Part shown: positions 1-5,411 of the stretch, one piece after another | Position numbering within the stretch: the stretch's first letter is position 1 | How the letters are laid out: each line of letters opens with the position of its first letter | DNA from: Paracoccaceae bacterium | GTDB lineage: Bacteria > Pseudomonadota > Alphaproteobacteria > Rhodobacterales > Rhodobacteraceae | DNA length: 5,463 nucleotides | Assembly (NCBI GenBank): GCA_007123625.1 | Contig: SKKS01000408.1 | Coordinates: forward strand, 1 to 5,463 | Reading direction: 5' to 3' | Position numbers and translations under genes: made by a program | The notes under the pieces: model-generated | The model's database searches: none | Told to the model about the DNA's origin: nothing | The model's input: the letters and a program-made list of their open reading frames with translations, nothing else

Positions 1-155
1 ACCTTGCGGTCGCGGGTGGCGTACTGGTTGGCCTTGTCCACCGCCTGCGTGGCGGTGCGGAAGTTGCGCGAGCGGGCTCCGTAATAGCCCTTGGCGGCCT
101 TGACCACCTTGCGGTGACGGGCGTGGGTGACCTTGCCGGATGTAACGCGTGCCAT
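1..155 (-). CDS. rplT: 50S ribosomal protein L20 (5' part; runs off left edge)
   Basis: L20 binds 23S rRNA early in large-subunit assembly and, in E. coli and Bacillus, also represses its own operon. The minus strand from the ATG at 155 encodes MARVTSGKVTHARHRKVVK, followed by the typical AKGYYGARSRNFRTA segment and continuing to residue 51 at the window edge; the full family length is about 118-120, so more than half is missing. The many Lys and Arg residues fit the RNA-binding N-terminal extension. An AGGAG Shine-Dalgarno (164..168) overlaps the stop codon of rpmI, only 12 bases upstream, so translation of the two is probably coupled. pheS commonly follows in related genomes but lies outside the window. 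Identification is by family signature and is very secure. Confidence 0.97.
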   Translation of the reverse strand, partial: MARVTSGKVTHARHRKVVKAAKGYYGARSRNFRTATQAVDKANQYATRDRK

Positions 156-167
156 GTCTGGGTCTCC

Positions 168-368
168 TCAGCGGTCGTAGGGCATGTATTTCTTGACGAT
201 GCGGGCATCCTGGTCCGACAGGACCGTGGTGCCGCGCGCGTCGCGAATAAACTTGGTCGTCCGCTTGATCATCCCGTGGCGCTTGCCGGCCTGGGCGACC
301 TTGACCTTGCCGGTCGCGGTCATGGAAAAGCGCTTCTTGGCGCTCGATTTGGTCTTCATCTTGGGCAT
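168..368 (-). CDS. rpmI: 50S ribosomal protein L35
   Basis: This is a 66-residue basic protein of the large ribosomal subunit, starting MPKMKTKSSAKKRF and ending KKYMPYDR, with the family's HGMIKRTTKFIRDARGT-type core; the length is normal. A longer in-frame start exists at 419, but the ATG at 368 is chosen because the canonical MPKMKTKS N-terminus begins there and a strong AAGGAG ribosome binding site (375..380) lies 6 bases upstream. It is followed by rplT after 12 bases. In many bacteria infC precedes rpmI; here the preceding gene is a small membrane protein, and rpmI has its own promoter candidate (452..480) giving a leader of roughly 75 bases. Confidence 0.98.
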   Translation of the reverse strand: MPKMKTKSSAKKRFSMTATGKVKVAQAGKRHGMIKRTTKFIRDARGTTVLSDQDARIVKKYMPYDR

Positions 369-399
369 TTCCGTCTCCTTCGGATTTCGAGAGGTCGTT

Positions 400-436
400 G
401 CTGCGACTCGGCATGCCACATCCGGCCGGCCGCAGC
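400..436 (-). promoter_or_regulatory. Possible hairpin in the rpmI leader
   Basis: In the predicted rpmI leader RNA, GCTGCG (431..436 read on minus) can pair with CGCAGC (400..405) as a six-pair stem enclosing 25 bases. The loop itself contains the self-complementary GGCCGGCC-type run near 423..430 and GGCATGCC (410..417). L20 in E. coli and Bacillus represses its operon by binding leader RNA that mimics its 23S site, so this is the natural place for such control. The resemblance to a true L20 site was not tested, and a six-pair stem in GC-rich DNA can arise by chance. Confidence 0.25.
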
Positions 437-451
437 CTGATCGAAGCCCGG

Positions 452-480
452 GCTATACTGCGCACCCGCAGGGGCTGCAA
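452..480 (-). promoter_or_regulatory. Sigma-70-like promoter for rpmI-rplT
   Basis: Reading the minus strand, TTGCAG (475..480) and TATAGC (452..457) are separated by exactly 17 bases, the optimal spacing. Four of six -10 bases match TATAAT and the first three -35 bases match TTGACA. Transcription would begin near 445, leaving about 75 bases of leader before the rpmI start at 368. The placement directly upstream of the ribosomal pair supports the call. It is a sequence match only, with no transcript data. Confidence 0.6.
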
Positions 481-532
481 GGGTCCAGTGGCGAAAAACG
501 CCCGAAGTCAGCGGTGCCGCTTGTCCCGCCCC

Positions 533-760
533 TCAACGCCAGGCCGCCACCGCCAGCTCCAGCGCCATTTCAGGCACCATGCGCAGCGGAGGCAACCCCT
601 CGGGGGCGCTGATCCAGGCAAATGCCACCAGCGCCAGCGCCATGCAAGCCAGCGCGCCACCCAGCAAGGGGCGGCGCTCGTCCGCCCAGGCCGAAATGAC
701 CGATACCAGCGCCAGCGGCACCAGCATCAGGCCCAGCACGAACGCCGCGTCCCCTGTCAT
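533..760 (-). CDS. Small two-helix membrane protein, unknown function
   Basis: The frame encodes 75 residues starting MTGDAAFVLGLMLVPLAL. Two hydrophobic segments are visible, about residues 6-25 and 32-51, separated by a short charged turn (ADERRP) and followed by a proline-containing amphipathic tail ending VAAWR. This predicts a small inner-membrane hairpin protein. The ATG at 760 is preferred because GGAG lies 8 bases upstream; in-frame ATGs at 778 and 808 would add a Gly/Arg-rich stretch without hydrophobic character. It lies 61 bases after pyk on the same strand and may share its transcript. I do not recognise a named family. The position between pyk and rpmI seems to recur in Rhodobacterales, which I state from memory and which suggests a conserved but uncharacterised gene. 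Confidence 0.7.
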   Translation of the reverse strand: MTGDAAFVLGLMLVPLALVSVISAWADERRPLLGGALACMALALVAFAWISAPEGLPPLRMVPEMALELAVAAWR

Positions 761-821
761 GCGTCCTGCTCCGATCATCCTGCCCCGGGCCGCGTTGCCC
801 TGACACACTTGCGTGACCAGC

Positions 822-2267
822 CTATTCCGGGTCGCTCAGCCGGATCAAGTGTTCCGCACAGGGTGCCACCCGCAAGATGTTGGTGGTGCCCGGAATGTTG
901 AAAGGCACCCCGGCGGTCACGACGATCTGGTCATCCTCGGTGGCGAATTCATAGCGGCGCGCGGCCCGCACGGCGCTGATGACCGCTTCCTTGAACCGGA
1001 CGATCTCCGATGTCATGACACAATGCACGCCCCAGGTCAGTGTCAGCCGCCGCGCGGTTTCCACGATAGTCGTCAACGCCAGGATCGGCACATGCGGACG
1101 CTCGCGCGCCACCCGCGACGCGGTGGTTCCGGAACTGGTGAAACAGCAGATCGCCACGATGTCTGTGGTTTCCGCGATTTCGCGCGCCGCGGCCACGATC
1201 CCGTCGGCGATCGTCTGGTGCACGATCTTGCGCGAGGCGTCGATCACCTGCTGATAGGTCGGATCGCTTTCGACCTCGATCGCGACGTTGTTCATGGTCT
1301 CCACGGCCTCGACCGGATAATTGCCCGCCGCCGATTCCGCCGACAGCATCACCGCATCCGCGCCCTCGTAGATCGCAGCGGCCACATCCGAGACCTCGGC
1401 CCGCGTGGGCATGGGGCTGGAGATCATCGATTCCAGCATCTGCGTGGCCACAATCACCGGCTTTGCGGCGGCACGGCACTTGCGCACCAGCTGCTTCTGG
1501 ATCGGGGGCACTTTCTGGATCGGAAGTTCGACCCCCAGATCGCCACGCGCCACCATGATCCCGTCCGAAGCCGCAAGGATCTCGTCGAACGCGGTTACCC
1601 CGGCAGGTTTCTCGATTTTGCACATGATTGCGGCGCGCCCGTTCACCAGCTCGCGCGCTTCATGCACGTCGCTTGCGCGCTGCACGAAGGACAGCGCCAG
1701 CCAGTCCACGCCCAGTTCGCACACGAATTCAAGGTCGGTGCGGTCCTTGTCCGACAGCGCGGCCAGCGGCAGCACCACATCGGGCACGTTCACGCCCTTG
1801 TTGTCGGAAATGGTTCCGCCCACCTCGACCAGGCATTCGGCATGGGTCGCGTCGCATGATTTCACGCGCAGGCGGATCTTGCCGTCATTGACCAGAAGCC
1901 GCGCGCCAGGTTCCAGCGCGGCAAATATCTCGGGATGCGGCAGGCAGACGCGGTGGCTGTTGCCCGGCGCGGTGTCCAGATCCAGCCGGAACCCCTCGCC
2001 TTCCTCGATATCGACCGCGCCCGTCGCGAACTTGCCCACCCGCAACTTCGGGCCCTGCAGGTCGGCCAGGATGGCGATCGGGCGCCCGGTATCGGCCTCG
2101 ATCTTGCGGATGACGGCATGGCGCGCGCGGATGTCGTCATGGCTGCCATGGCTGAGGTTGAGCCGAAACACATCTGCCCCGGCCTCGAACAAGGCGAGGA
2201 TGGTCTTTTCGTCGCTCGAAGCCGGTCCAAGCGTTGCCACGATCTTGACGTTGCGTTGCCGTCGCAT
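822..2267 (-). CDS. pyk: Pyruvate kinase
   Basis: Cytoplasmic enzyme transferring phosphate from phosphoenolpyruvate to ADP, giving pyruvate and ATP at the end of glycolysis or the Entner-Doudoroff route. The 481-residue protein has the standard length and order: N-terminal KIVATLGPASS (8-18), FRLNLSHG (34-41), a B domain inserted after about residue 70, the catalytic loop CKIEKPAG (216-223, Lys217 and metal ligand Glu219), MVARGDLGVELP (238-249, metal ligand Asp243), TQMLESM (275-281) and PTRAEVSDVA (287-296), then a C-terminal domain with FTSSGTTA. There is no extra PEP-utiliser domain. The ATG at 2267 is chosen over 2345 because homologues begin close to KIVATLGP and an AAGGGA binding site lies about 6 bases upstream. 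The residues matching rabbit positions 113/114/117/120 are Leu70, Gln71, Lys74 and Val77, the pattern reported for enzymes that do not need potassium. The gene is divergent from the DUF1244 gene. Confidence 0.97.
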   Translation of the reverse strand: MRRQRNVKIVATLGPASSDEKTILALFEAGADVFRLNLSHGSHDDIRARHAVIRKIEADTGRPIAILADLQGPKLRVGKFATGAVDIEEGEGFRLDLDTAPGNSHRVCLPHPEIFAALEPGARLLVNDGKIRLRVKSCDATHAECLVEVGGTISDNKGVNVPDVVLPLAALSDKDRTDLEFVCELGVDWLALSFVQRASDVHEARELVNGRAAIMCKIEKPAGVTAFDEILAASDGIMVARGDLGVELPIQKVPPIQKQLVRKCRAAAKPVIVATQMLESMISSPMPTRAEVSDVAAAIYEGADAVMLSAESAAGNYPVEAVETMNNVAIEVESDPTYQQVIDASRKIVHQTIADGIVAAAREIAETTDIVAICCFTSSGTTASRVARERPHVPILALTTIVETARRLTLTWGVHCVMTSEIVRFKEAVISAVRAARRYEFATEDDQIVVTAGVPFNIPGTTNILRVAPCAEHLIRLSDPE

Positions 2268-2370
2268 GTCGTTCCCTTCAGAAAGGCGCGGTTCAGGGTG
2301 TCCCCGGCAGGCGATCACTGTGCACTGTCTCAGCGCATGTCGCACCCGGTTGCCACGCTACCAGCCGCGC

Positions 2371-2398
2371 GATACAGCCGCATGACACTGCGGCGCAA
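2371..2398 (-). promoter_or_regulatory. Weak promoter candidate for pyk
   Basis: On the minus strand TTGCGC (2393..2398) is followed after 16 bases by TGTATC (2371..2376). Each hexamer matches the sigma-70 consensus at only about half of its positions, so this is a candidate chosen for its placement, about 100 bases upstream of the pyk start and immediately downstream of the operator-like site at 2402..2415. Other starts in this GC-rich leader cannot be excluded. Confidence 0.25.
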
Positions 2399-2415
2399 CC
2401 ACGTTAGCGCAACCA
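2393..2415. promoter_or_regulatory. Operator-like site and direct repeat upstream of pyk
   Basis: The nonamer GCGCAACCA occurs twice, at 2393..2401 and 2407..2415, 14 bases apart. The second copy is part of CGTTAGCGCAACCA (2402..2415), which matches an ideal LacI-type palindrome of the form TGTTAGCGCTAACA at 11 of 14 positions, with the central CG typical of that regulator family. LacI-family control of central carbon genes (CceR in Rhodobacter sphaeroides) is known in related bacteria, so a regulator of this type acting on pyk is reasonable. Recall of the exact consensus is from memory, and binding is inferred. Confidence 0.35.
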
Positions 2416-2421
2416 AATAAA

Positions 2422-2438
2422 CGATCTGTCACGGATCG
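2422..2438. repeat. Short inverted repeat in the divergent intergenic region
   Basis: CGATC (2422..2426) and GATCG (2434..2438) form a perfect five-base dyad around seven bases. It lies about 70 bases before the DUF1244 start and could be an operator half-site pair or be fortuitous. No polymerase site of good quality overlaps it. Confidence 0.2.
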
Positions 2439-2506
2439 CAAGTCTTTGCCTCTTGACCAAAAGCATCAGTGTCAACACCTTCCTGATGAAAACCGGAGGT
2501 ACCCAC

Positions 2507-2821
2507 ATGGACGATCAGACCCGCATAGAGCTTGAAGCCGCCGCCTTTCGCGCGCTTCTGGCGCATCTGGACCATCGCCGCGACGTGCAGAACATCGACA
2601 TGATGAACCTGACCGGGTTCTGTCGCAACTGCCTGTCGCGCTGGTATCAGGAAGCCGCGCATGCACGCGGGATCGACATTGACAAGGACGCCGCGCGCGA
2701 AATCGTCTATGGCATGCCCTATGACCAGTGGAAGGGGCTCAACCAATCCGAAGCGAGCCCGGACCAGAAGGCCGCGTTCGACAAGGCATTCGCCGAAAAC
2801 GTCACTTCCCGGCAGGACTGA
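2507..2821 (+). CDS. DUF1244 family protein
   Basis: Cytoplasmic protein of 104 residues with no membrane segment. The family signature is clear: DVQNIDMMNLTGFCRNCLSRWY (26-47) with its C39-x-x-C42 pair, then ARGIDID (53-59) and VYGMPYDQWK (67-76). DUF1244 proteins are small, helical and conserved across alpha- and gammaproteobacteria; structures exist but no biochemical role is established to my knowledge. The two cysteines could bind a metal or be structural, and I cannot tell which. The ATG at 2507 is preferred to the in-frame one at 2453 because GGAGG (2495..2499) lies 7 bases upstream and the family N-terminus is short. A TTGACC box at 2453..2458 could be a -35 element, but no convincing -10 follows. 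It is the first gene of a three-gene cluster; the next starts directly after its stop. Confidence 0.9.
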   Translation: MDDQTRIELEAAAFRALLAHLDHRRDVQNIDMMNLTGFCRNCLSRWYQEAAHARGIDIDKDAAREIVYGMPYDQWKGLNQSEASPDQKAAFDKAFAENVTSRQD

Positions 2822-3448
2822 ATGAAACCGGCCGAGGCGCTTTCGCAATTCGTGCAGCAGGGGCTTCAGGCCGGCCACACCCCCGAGCGGCTGCGCGCTG
2901 CGCTGGAAAGCGCCGGATGGACCTCGCAGGAAGTGGACACCGCGCTGGGCGGCTGGGACGATGCGGGCTTGGGCATGCCGGTGCCGCGCCCACGCACATC
3001 GGTGTCCGCGCGCGAGGCCATGGTCTACGGCCTGCTGTTCGTGGCGCTGATCTCGGTGACCTGGAACCTGGTCAGCCTGGGTTTCCGGCTGATCGAGATC
3101 TGGGTGCCAGACCCCGCGACAGGGTACTATGACACTTGGGTTGGCAGCTCTATGCGCTGGTCAATGGCCACGCTGATCGTACTGAGTCCGCTGTTTCTCT
3201 GGCTGCACCTGCACGCTGAGCGGGCGACGGCGGCCAACAGAGGGCTGCGGCGGTCGCCGGTCCGGGGCCGGATCGGCGCGCTGGGGCTGTTGCTGGCCGC
3301 GCTGGTGTTGCTGGGCGACGCTGTGGCGGTGGTCTATGCCGGACTTAGCGGTGATCTGACCGCACAGTTCCTGGCCAAGGCCGGGCTGGTGGCGTTGGTG
3401 GCGATGATGGTGGTCGGGTACTTCCGCCGCTTCACGGAAGACACCTGA
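2822..3448 (+). CDS. DUF5671 domain membrane protein
   Basis: A 208-residue inner-membrane protein with two parts. Residues 1-46 are predicted helical and soluble (AEALSQFVQQGLQAGHTPERL, then AALESAGWTSQEV), a small helical module often seen ahead of this domain. Residues 64-202 hold four hydrophobic helices, about 66-92, 111-131, 149-174 and 183-201, with features I associate with DUF5671: an IWVPDP turn after helix 1, and an RWSMATLIVLSPLFLWL helix beginning with Arg112. The family has no known activity. The ATG at 2822 follows the DUF1244 stop without a gap; AGGA (2814..2817) lies 4 bases upstream inside that gene, indicating coupled translation. The stop overlaps the next start by one base. 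Function unknown; a four-helix membrane component acting with its downstream partner is an inference from gene order. Confidence 0.8.
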   Translation: MKPAEALSQFVQQGLQAGHTPERLRAALESAGWTSQEVDTALGGWDDAGLGMPVPRPRTSVSAREAMVYGLLFVALISVTWNLVSLGFRLIEIWVPDPATGYYDTWVGSSMRWSMATLIVLSPLFLWLHLHAERATAANRGLRRSPVRGRIGALGLLLAALVLLGDAVAVVYAGLSGDLTAQFLAKAGLVALVAMMVVGYFRRFTEDT

Positions 3449-3855
3449 TGGACCGCATGGCGGGCGCGCTGGTGCTGTGTTGCGCGCTTGCCGTCGGCGC
3501 GGGGCTGTGGACCATCGGCGGCCCCTTCCAGGCCCGAATCGAGCGGCGCGATTCGCAGCGGTTGGACGATATCCGCTGGATCGCGCGCCATGCCGCCTGC
3601 CTTCGCGAGCACGGCCACGCCCCGGACGGAAATGACCCGCGCTGCGCCGAACCTGAACGACGCGCCGACCCGTATAGCGGGAAACCATACGCGGTCGACG
3701 CATCAATGGACGGCATGATCCGCGTTTGTGCGGAGTTCGAGACCAATGCCCACCGTTCAAGCCGGTTCAGGATTGGAGATTTCGATCCGAACTCGGGATG
3801 CGTGACCCAAAGGATCGACCCGGAGGCCATCCGCCCCGGCAGCATAACAGACTAG
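3448..3855 (+). CDS. Membrane-anchored small protein with four exported cysteines
   Basis: This 135-residue protein has one N-terminal hydrophobic helix (about 5-22), then GGPFQARIERRD (24-35) and a hydrophilic domain presumably in the periplasm. That domain has four cysteines (51, 66, 94, 118), an even number that could make two disulfides, and a DPYSGKPY turn (74-81) followed by a short IRVCAEFE strand, a pattern also seen in pilin-like C-terminal folds. C11 and C12 lie inside the helix. No lipobox is convincing. The start is fixed by overlap: TGATG joins the DUF5671 stop and this ATG, with GGAAG (3436..3440) 7 bases upstream. I do not recognise a named family. Its coupling to the DUF5671 gene suggests the two proteins act together at the inner membrane. 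Confidence 0.75.
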   Translation: MDRMAGALVLCCALAVGAGLWTIGGPFQARIERRDSQRLDDIRWIARHAACLREHGHAPDGNDPRCAEPERRADPYSGKPYAVDASMDGMIRVCAEFETNAHRSSRFRIGDFDPNSGCVTQRIDPEAIRPGSITD

Positions 3856-3856
3856 G

Positions 3857-3933
3857 TTTATTTAATTTTTATTGACTTTCCCGCGGATTCGGCATGCTTC
3901 TTCAGCACAGAATTTCAGAATCAGGATACTTCG
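3857..3933 (+). promoter_or_regulatory. AT-rich leader of the RTX-like gene, possible promoter
   Basis: Bases 3857..3873 are an unbroken 17-base run of A and T in an otherwise GC-rich window, ending in TTGACT (3872..3877), a good -35-like hexamer. At the right distance (3894..3900) there is only a poor -10 match. The tract could be an UP-type element, a site for a xenogeneic silencer, or the scar of an insertion. AGGA (3923..3926) lies 7 bases before the ATG at 3934 and is the likely ribosome binding site. No terminator hairpin for the preceding operon is evident before the AT run. Confidence 0.3.
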
Positions 3934-5367
3934 ATGGGACCGGAATTGATCTTTCTCTTGCTGGCACTCGTCGGGCTTCTGTCCTTCAGCGATATGGGCA
4001 GCAATACCGACACGGATGAAGCCGAAGACCCCGCCGATCCCGAACCCGCTGTGCTGCGCGGCACCAGCGGCGATGACCTGCTGATCGGCGACGGCGGATT
4101 GCTCATCCGGGGTCTCCAAGGCGACGATACGCTTGTGACCACGGGCGGCGATACCCTTTACGGCGGCCAGGGTAACGACACCCTTGTCGCCATGGGCGGT
4201 GGCGGTATCCTGTTTGGCGGTCCCGGCGAAGACGCGTTCGTGATCGACGTTCGCGGCGTGGGTGCGGACGGGACACTGCAAGACGCGCGTGGCGTCCCGG
4301 TCGCGCCCACGGTCGTCGGCGACTTCAACCCGGACACGGACCGGCTGGTGATCGACCTGCGCCAAGGCCCCCTTGCCGCAGGCCCGGACAACCCGGTGAC
4401 CCTGACCGGCACGCCTGCCCCCGATGGCGAGGGGCTGATGGTGCAGGTCAATGGCGTCGACGTGGTGCAGTTGTCCACCTATGGCGGCGGCGACATGCAG
4501 GGCGCGCTGGAAGCGCTTGCGGAGGATTTCGACGCCCTGGAGGTCGTAGGCGCCGAATACACCTTCCCCGATCCCGAAGGCGACAACCCACCGGAAGATG
4601 TGGAACTGCCTGGCACCTTGATCGAACCGGGTCTGTCGCAGCAACCCGACGAATCCGGCGATTTCAGAGAACCGACCTATTATCTGAATAACGACTATGC
4701 CGGGGATGGTCTTATTGCTGAACGCGCAGCGATCGATCTGACTCTTTACCAGGGCGATTTGTCGGTCACTATTGACGAGAACGGCACCGTCCTGATCGAA
4801 GACGCGAACGATGACGGCTTTTCGCTTACGCTGGCCTCTGTCACACGGATTTCCATTGGCGAAGGCCAGAATACCGTTGATGCCAGTGCCTCTGGTGCTT
4901 TTGTCAGCGTTTATGTGGCTTCTTTTGGCCCGGAGAATACAATCATCGGGGGATCTGGGCCTACGACGATCCTTTCCTTTGCCGGTGGGGCAGATATTCA
5001 GGTAGGATCGGGCGCTACCGTAGTGCAAGCATACAGCGGCAATGACACGATTATCGGTGGGATTGGCTCCTTGGAGGTCTATACTGCAGACGATGGCAAT
5101 GCCTTTGTATCCGATGCTTTTGGCGAAATAACGAATTTGTTTCAGGCCGGGCCAACCATGATCGAGGCGGTTGATGCCGCCGTTTCGGGCATCATTGGGG
5201 TGGGCGATACCCTCGCGCTGGGCGAGGGACCAAACAACATCGTTGTCTATGGATTGTCACCTGCAGATCTGGGGCCTGCGGTGATTACCGGCTTCGACCC
5301 CGATCCCAGTGGCTTCAACAGTTTCGAGAAGGCTTATCCCGCTCACTCCGGTCCTACACGATGTTGA
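3934..5367 (+). CDS. RTX-like calcium-binding repeat protein, mosaic, possibly truncated
   Basis: A 477-residue acidic, Gly/Asp-rich protein. It opens with one hydrophobic helix (about 4-17) that has no positive charge before it, then an Asp/Glu/Pro linker (22-39). RTX-type nonapeptides follow: GTSGDDLLI (43-51), GLQGDDTLV (60-68), GGQGNDTLV (77-85) and a degenerate GGPGEDAFV (95-103), then a DFNPDTDRLVIDL motif (130-142) common after such repeats. The second half (about 243-455) is another beta-strand-rich, Asn/Asp/Gly-rich region with looser repeats near ENTIIGGSG (335-342) and GNDTIIGG (369-376). RTX proteins bind calcium outside the cell and usually leave by type I secretion through a C-terminal signal. 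Here the last 20 or so residues after GFDPDP do not resemble a repeat or such a signal. Third-position GC falls sharply in the second half. No ABC transporter gene is in the window. The RTX assignment is confident; substrate or adhesive role is unknown. Confidence 0.75.
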   Translation: MGPELIFLLLALVGLLSFSDMGSNTDTDEAEDPADPEPAVLRGTSGDDLLIGDGGLLIRGLQGDDTLVTTGGDTLYGGQGNDTLVAMGGGGILFGGPGEDAFVIDVRGVGADGTLQDARGVPVAPTVVGDFNPDTDRLVIDLRQGPLAAGPDNPVTLTGTPAPDGEGLMVQVNGVDVVQLSTYGGGDMQGALEALAEDFDALEVVGAEYTFPDPEGDNPPEDVELPGTLIEPGLSQQPDESGDFREPTYYLNNDYAGDGLIAERAAIDLTLYQGDLSVTIDENGTVLIEDANDDGFSLTLASVTRISIGEGQNTVDASASGAFVSVYVASFGPENTIIGGSGPTTILSFAGGADIQVGSGATVVQAYSGNDTIIGGIGSLEVYTADDGNAFVSDAFGEITNLFQAGPTMIEAVDAAVSGIIGVGDTLALGEGPNNIVVYGLSPADLGPAVITGFDPDPSGFNSFEKAYPAHSGPTRC

Positions 5368-5411
5368 ATTTTGGCGTTGCAGGGCGCGCGTGTTCCTGTA
5401 TTGTTCCAATC

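Noticed and set aside
491..520. Possible terminator after the small membrane protein gene (short GCGGTGCCGC stem and GGCG-T5-CGCC on the minus strand)
   Set aside because: The T run lies in the loop, not after the stem, and stems are only four to five pairs, so it does not form a convincing intrinsic terminator.
813..1859. 348-codon plus-strand open frame across pyk
   Set aside because: Antisense shadow of pyruvate kinase; composition is His/Arg/Gly-rich without domain character, typical of GC-rich coding DNA read on the wrong strand.
2316..2328. CACTGT repeated twice, seven bases apart, in the pyk leader
   Set aside because: A single short direct repeat with no link to a promoter element; easily due to chance.
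1405..2385. 326-codon plus-strand open frame across the pyk 5' half
   Set aside because: Another antisense shadow, Ser/Arg-rich and without a ribosome binding site.
2429..2878. 149-codon minus-strand open frame over the DUF1244 gene
   Set aside because: The plus-strand frame has a clear family signature and ribosome binding site; the antisense frame has neither.
3820..3870. Possible terminator at the end of the three-gene operon
   Set aside because: A CCGG/CCGG pairing exists near 3820..3840, but it lies inside the coding region, is imperfect, and is separated from the T-rich tract by about 15 bases.
4060..4230. Tandem DNA repeat or CRISPR-like periodicity in the Gly/Asp-rich region
   Set aside because: The periodicity is at protein level (RTX nonapeptides) with varied codons; there are no identical spaced DNA repeats.
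3862..5028. 388-codon open frame on the minus strand
   Set aside because: It lies antisense to the RTX-like gene, has no recognisable domain or good start, and its His/Gln/Arg-rich composition is that expected from reading Asp/Gly-rich codons backwards.
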